Of a stretch of 10,045 nt of DNA, positions 6,680 through 10,045 are shown piece after piece. The DNA lies in the NCBI GenBank assembly GCA_017381835.1, contig JAFOBK010000250.1:1-10045 (forward strand), given 5' to 3'. Position numbers and translations under genes: made by a program. Source of the DNA: Oscillospiraceae bacterium. GTDB taxonomy: Bacteria; Bacillota_A; Clostridia; Oscillospirales; Oscillospiraceae. Below the pieces are notes generated by a model, which saw only the letters and a program-made list of their open reading frames with translations, searched no databases and was not told where the DNA came from. Each line of letters starts with the position of its first letter. Position 1 is the first letter of the stretch.

Positions 6680-6710
6680 AATGGCTGAGTTTAGACTGGA
6701 GGTGGATAAA

Positions 6711-7496
6711 ATGTTTCTTGAAAAAATGAATTATCTGGACGTCGAAAAATATCTGAAAACCCGCGATACGGTTGTAATCCCGGTTGGCAGCATCGAAAAC
6801 CATGGAAAGCACATGCCCCTCGGCACGGATACGATGATACCACATCGCATTGCAGAGCTGTATTCAGCCATGTCCGACACAGTGATCGCGCCAACTGTGA
6901 ACTATGGTGCGACAGCGGATATCGTCGGCTTCCCCGGAACGATTTCGCTGGGCGTGGAGGGACTTCGCGCCCTGCTGGAGCGCATTTGCGATCAGCTCTA
7001 TGATTATGGTTTCCGTCATTTTATTATTCTGAACGGTCACGGTGGAAACAGCAAATCCATCACGGAGGTTGGCCATCATCTGTATGCAAAGGGCGCGATT
7101 CTTGCTAACCTGAACTGGTGGTTGATTGCCGGAGAGCTTCGTCCGGAATGGAAGGGCGGCCATGGCGGCGGCGAAGAGACCGCTGCAGTGATGGGTATTG
7201 ACCCGGCATTGATCCATACGGAATACCTTGAAGAGGGCGAAGGCATCCGCAACGACGTTTCCAACGAACTCCCCAGCGCCAGCTGGATGGACGTCAACTT
7301 CAAGGGGGGTAGCGTTACGATTCCCAGGCCGATTCGCTCCATTACGGACAATGGCTGGCTGACGCATGGCATGTCTATCGATCCGCCAACGAAGGCAACG
7401 CAGGCATGGGGCGTGGAAATGCTCAATACGATGGCAGAATACATGCGCGATTTTACCGTTGCGTTTGATAAGGTTGCGCTTTCAAAGATCAAATGA
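6711..7496 (+). CDS. Creatininase/MftE-superfamily amidohydrolase
   Basis: A 261-aa cytosolic metalloenzyme that is expected to hydrolyse a cyclic or linear amide bond. I chose the ATG at 6711 because GGAGGTGG stands 5 bases before it; the same frame is open back to 6558, but that part covers the promoter. The metal-binding signature is intact: GSIENHGKHMPLGTD with E29, H31 and D40, NGHGGN with H110, and GHGGGEETA with H151 and E155. FPGTISLG and the overall length are as usual for the family. Known members include creatinine amidohydrolase, formamide hydrolases and the mycofactocin peptidase MftE; no mycofactocin genes are present here, and the exact substrate cannot be deduced. The stop overlaps a possible start of the peptidase gene, so they form one operon. 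Confidence 0.9.
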   Translation: MFLEKMNYLDVEKYLKTRDTVVIPVGSIENHGKHMPLGTDTMIPHRIAELYSAMSDTVIAPTVNYGATADIVGFPGTISLGVEGLRALLERICDQLYDYGFRHFIILNGHGGNSKSITEVGHHLYAKGAILANLNWWLIAGELRPEWKGGHGGGEETAAVMGIDPALIHTEYLEEGEGIRNDVSNELPSASWMDVNFKGGSVTIPRPIRSITDNGWLTHGMSIDPPTKATQAWGVEMLNTMAEYMRDFTVAFDKVALSKIK

Positions 7497-7507
7497 GGAG
7501 ATTCGCA

Positions 7508-9220
7508 ATGCTTCAGGATAAAATGATGAACTGTATGACTGTGATTGTGGGCAAAGCTGTGTCCGCAAGCGGGCGCGTGCTCGTCGCACACAACGAGGAT
7601 GATCCGGGTCATGTGATTGTCCGGCACGCAATCGTGCCCGCAGCGGATCATGCGTCGGGCGAACTGATACCGGCAGAGAAAGGGCTGGCACGCATTCCGC
7701 AGGTTCCGCATACGCTCGGCTATTACTGGGTGGAATATGTCGAGGATGAGGGCGGCGTTACCGCTGCGGATGCTTATCTGAACGAGTGTGGCGTTGTTAT
7801 CACATCAAATTCGATGGGTTGGTCCAAGGAAGACGATGACGACCCGAACGTCGTTAAGGACGGCGGGATTGGCTATGTGCTGCGCCGTGCGCTGGCGGAA
7901 CGCGCACATACGGCGCGCGAGGGTGCGCATGTGCTGATGGCGCTGATTGACGAATGGGGCTACGCTCCTTCCGGCCGCGCCTATACCATTGCCGATAAGA
8001 ATGAGGCGTTCATGTTCCAGCTTGTCCGCGGGCGGCATTATGTCGGTGCGCGCGTACCGGATGATGCGGTGGTCGTCATGCCCAATCATTATACCTTCCA
8101 TACGCTCAGCGATTGCCCGGAAATGTTCTATTCGAAGGATATTGTGCGCTATGCCGTCGAAAAGGGCTGGTATGTGCCCAAAACGACGGATTATTCCGAC
8201 TTTGATTTTGCCGAGGCGTATCAGGGTGAAAAGACCTGGAGGCATGCGGGGAATTTGCTGCGCCAGAAGCATGGGCAGCGCATTGTGCTCGGTCGAGATT
8301 GGGATATTGAAAGGGAAGGCACGCCATTCTGCGTGTATCCGCATAAGCCGATAGATATCGAAACGCTTGCCCGGGTGATGAGTTGTCACTACGAGGGCAC
8401 GCAGGATGACGTTGACCGCTTTGGTCCAGGACGTTCACCGCACAATTCTCCGACCGCGCGCCGCATTTGCACTGGAACGACGCTGGAAAGCGATCTTTGG
8501 GAATTTGCGGATGAACCGTGGCAGACCTGCGTATACACGGCGTTTGGCCGCCCGTGCCAGGTACCGTATCTGCCGATACATCCGTTGATGGGGCTGCCCG
8601 AGAGCATAAAGGCCGATGGGAGCGGCGCGGAGCTGATGGCGCATCATCTTGAGCGTCAGCCCGGCGCGACCTGTGCAAACGACAGCACCTTTGATCGCTT
8701 CCGCAGGCTGTGCGGCGCGGAAGAAATGCTGCACAGCGATGTGTTTGACGGCGTGCAGCCGCTGCTGCGCGAAATTTTCGCCGAGGCGCGCAGGGAGAGC
8801 GTCGAGGCGCTGAAGCTGAAGGATGCGGCGGTGCGGGACGAAGCCTTCTTGCAGGCGGCGCTTGCGAAGCTGGAAGCGTATGCGAAACGGAAATTCAATA
8901 TGGTTGAAGTCGTAAGCGCTTCAGAAATGCGTCTGAGCACTGAAGCGGCGGCGATTTCGGTGGAATTTGCGATGGAGGGAATTCCACAGGAAGATACGCT
9001 GCGCTTTGGTGTGGAGTTTACGCATGTTATCGATGCGTTTGCACCGGCATGCGGCGGCTCGTTGCGCCGCGAGGGCAAAAACCACTGGGTTGCGGAATTT
9101 GAATTCGAGCCGATGAAGAAGGTTTTGCCCTGTCCAGGTCGCCACACATTCTTTCTTGGCGGCAGGCTTGAAGGCGGCCCCGCTTTTGCAGGACGCATCG
9201 TCGCCGAGGTGAAGGCATAA
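7508..9220 (+). CDS. C69-family cysteine dipeptidase (PepD-like)
   Basis: The product has 570 aa. I placed the start at 7508, 7 bases after GAGGAG (7495-7500); an earlier ATG at 7493 overlaps the stop of the upstream gene and leaves no room for an RBS. It belongs to the Ntn-hydrolase dipeptidases (PF03577). Cys9 in MNCMTVIVGK is the expected nucleophile, becoming the N-terminus after removal of a short propeptide, and HNEDD (N29-D31) is the next family motif. Further family features are NSMGW, YTIADKNEAFMFQ and RHYVGARVPDDAVVVMPNHYT. It has no signal peptide, and is about 100 residues longer than typical PepD enzymes, with a C-terminal beta-like extension after residue 460. It probably cleaves dipeptides in the cytosol, taking over products from the creatininase-family partner. 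Codon use is richer in GCG/CGC than the genes left of 6250. Confidence 0.92.
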   Translation: MLQDKMMNCMTVIVGKAVSASGRVLVAHNEDDPGHVIVRHAIVPAADHASGELIPAEKGLARIPQVPHTLGYYWVEYVEDEGGVTAADAYLNECGVVITSNSMGWSKEDDDDPNVVKDGGIGYVLRRALAERAHTAREGAHVLMALIDEWGYAPSGRAYTIADKNEAFMFQLVRGRHYVGARVPDDAVVVMPNHYTFHTLSDCPEMFYSKDIVRYAVEKGWYVPKTTDYSDFDFAEAYQGEKTWRHAGNLLRQKHGQRIVLGRDWDIEREGTPFCVYPHKPIDIETLARVMSCHYEGTQDDVDRFGPGRSPHNSPTARRICTGTTLESDLWEFADEPWQTCVYTAFGRPCQVPYLPIHPLMGLPESIKADGSGAELMAHHLERQPGATCANDSTFDRFRRLCGAEEMLHSDVFDGVQPLLREIFAEARRESVEALKLKDAAVRDEAFLQAALAKLEAYAKRKFNMVEVVSASEMRLSTEAAAISVEFAMEGIPQEDTLRFGVEFTHVIDAFAPACGGSLRREGKNHWVAEFEFEPMKKVLPCPGRHTFFLGGRLEGGPAFAGRIVAEVKA

Positions 9221-9270
9221 CGCGAATTTGGACGCAACCTTTGTTGCAATGCCTGGTACATAGGTGGGGC

Positions 9271-9297
9271 ACTTTCAGGGAGAGAAGTACTGAAAGT
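9271..9297. repeat. Inverted repeat, 8-bp arms
   Basis: ACTTTCAG (9271-9278) and CTGAAAGT (9290-9297) form a perfect hairpin with an 11-base loop, 50 bases after the peptidase stop. A smaller hairpin, GCAAC-CTTT-GTTGC, lies at 9234-9247. Neither has a T-tract, so a terminator is not clear; a mobile-element end or a 3' RNA structure is possible. Confidence 0.45.
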
Positions 9298-9305
9298 TCA
9301 GCAGT

Positions 9306-9811
<506 letters not shown>

Positions 9812-9813
9812 TT

Positions 9814-9819
9814 ATTATA
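9814..9819 (-). promoter_or_regulatory. -10 box upstream of the recombinase remnant
   Basis: TATAAT on the - strand lies 32 bases ahead of the recombinase start, and the RBS (AGGAG, near 9789-9793) lies between. No convincing -35 is visible. The box lies inside the 13-mer GGTACAGTATAAT (9814-9826), which occurs again at 4473-4485. Confidence 0.4.
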
Positions 9820-9900
9820 CTGTACCCTACATAAGGGAGATCGGCGAGACTGTCTACTTCTTTCAAAGATGCGAAAGAATTCTTATCCAGGTAAGGCCAC

Positions 9901-9978
9901 TCATATCATTTTCGTGAGGTCACGAAAATGATCCTGTGCTGTTTTTACTTCCAAGGCTATGGTTTCGTTTTGCTGCAT
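9901..9978 (-). other. Possible short ORF or gene 3' end (doubtful)
   Basis: An open frame on the - strand ends MQQNETIALEVKTAQDHF-RDLTKMI-stop, with a helical, coding-like sequence. The ATG at 9978 has no RBS, and the frame runs back only to a TGA at 10024-10026. It lies upstream of the recombinase remnant in the same direction and could be the tail of a lost mobile-element gene. It also encloses the palindrome at 9905-9932, so it may be chance. Confidence 0.2.
9905..9932. repeat. Perfect 28-bp palindrome
   Basis: ATCATTTTCGTGA (9905-9917), GG, and TCACGAAAATGAT (9920-9932) form 13-bp arms with a 2-base centre. There is no downstream T-run close enough for a normal terminator. The symmetry and tight centre fit a dimeric protein binding site or an element end better than an RNA hairpin. 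Confidence 0.7.
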
Positions 9979-10020
9979 AGTTTCACTTGAATTTGAAACC
10001 TTATGAAACCATGTGAAACC
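9961..10020. repeat. GAAACC repeat array, iteron- or operator-like
   Basis: GAAACC occurs three times at exactly 10-base spacing (9995-10000, 10005-10010, 10015-10020). The opposite orientation occurs as GGTTTC at 9961-9966, with a weaker GTTTCA at 9980-9985. The ten-base period places all copies on one face of the helix, as in operators or iterons. No gene is assigned to the window beyond 9978, so the array's partner is outside or lost. Confidence 0.5.
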
Positions 10021-10045
10021 GTATCACAATTATCAACTGTTGCCA

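Noticed and set aside
6558..6710. N-terminal extension of the creatininase-family protein
   Set aside because: These codons cover the -35 and -10 boxes, and a good RBS directs the start at 6711; family members begin at the equivalent residue.
7076..7711. 211-codon frame on the - strand across the creatininase-peptidase junction
   Set aside because: Both + strand genes show intact catalytic motifs here; the antisense frame follows from codon bias.
8656..9261. 201-codon Ser/Ala-rich frame on the - strand under the peptidase gene
   Set aside because: Low-complexity product typical of an antisense shadow of GC-rich coding sequence.

Overview
The window looks like low-to-mid-GC Clostridia (gut-type Firmicutes) DNA. 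The signs are strong AGGAGG-type ribosome binding sites, sigma-A-like promoters, a YozG-like Cro/C1 regulator, TnpX/Tn4451-type large serine recombinase remnants, and a macrodomain-NADAR protein of a kind I associate with gut Clostridia. Species cannot be told from the sequence. It appears to be an accessory region made of several joined pieces, not a uniform stretch of chromosome.

Region 1 (1-3540, + strand) is a tightly packed operon of five genes with overlaps or very short gaps. The first three encode related proteins: a 5'-truncated long form, a second long form and a half-size form. The next two are ParB/sulfiredoxin-fold-like proteins, one with a degenerate nucleotide-binding signature. 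No ParA is present. This looks like a maintenance, regulatory or DNA-binding module of an integrative element, but its function is unknown.

Region 2 (3581-4431) has its own promoter, a 68-aa Cro/C1 regulator, a short reading frame with a serine-recombinase N-terminus whose catalytic serine is replaced, and a 152-aa protein resembling the DUF7694 family. It ends in a strong intrinsic terminator.

Region 3 (4519-6256) has a promoter and a two-gene unit. The first gene is a 476-aa fusion of a macrodomain, an uncharacterised middle domain and a NADAR domain, which suggests removal or recognition of ADP-ribose. The second is an RlaP-type nucleotidyltransferase cut to 80 aa. This is the most interesting functional unit, probably an ADP-ribose or nucleic-acid repair/conflict system, with its second gene broken.

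Region 4 (6246-6660) is a graveyard: the tail of an unidentified gene overlaps the start of a flavodoxin that is itself cut after about 38 residues.

Region 5 (6652-9220) is visibly richer in G+C. It holds a promoter and an intact two-gene operon: a creatininase/MftE-superfamily amidohydrolase and a C69-family cysteine dipeptidase, probably for peptide or amide breakdown.

Region 6 (9221-10045) is AT-rich. It carries a large serine recombinase on the - strand that has lost its middle and its end but keeps its start, RBS and -10 box. Beyond it are a perfect 28-bp palindrome and an array of GAAACC repeats. A 13-mer, GGTACAGTATAAT, occurs both at this recombinase promoter and, in opposite orientation, between regions 2 and 3.
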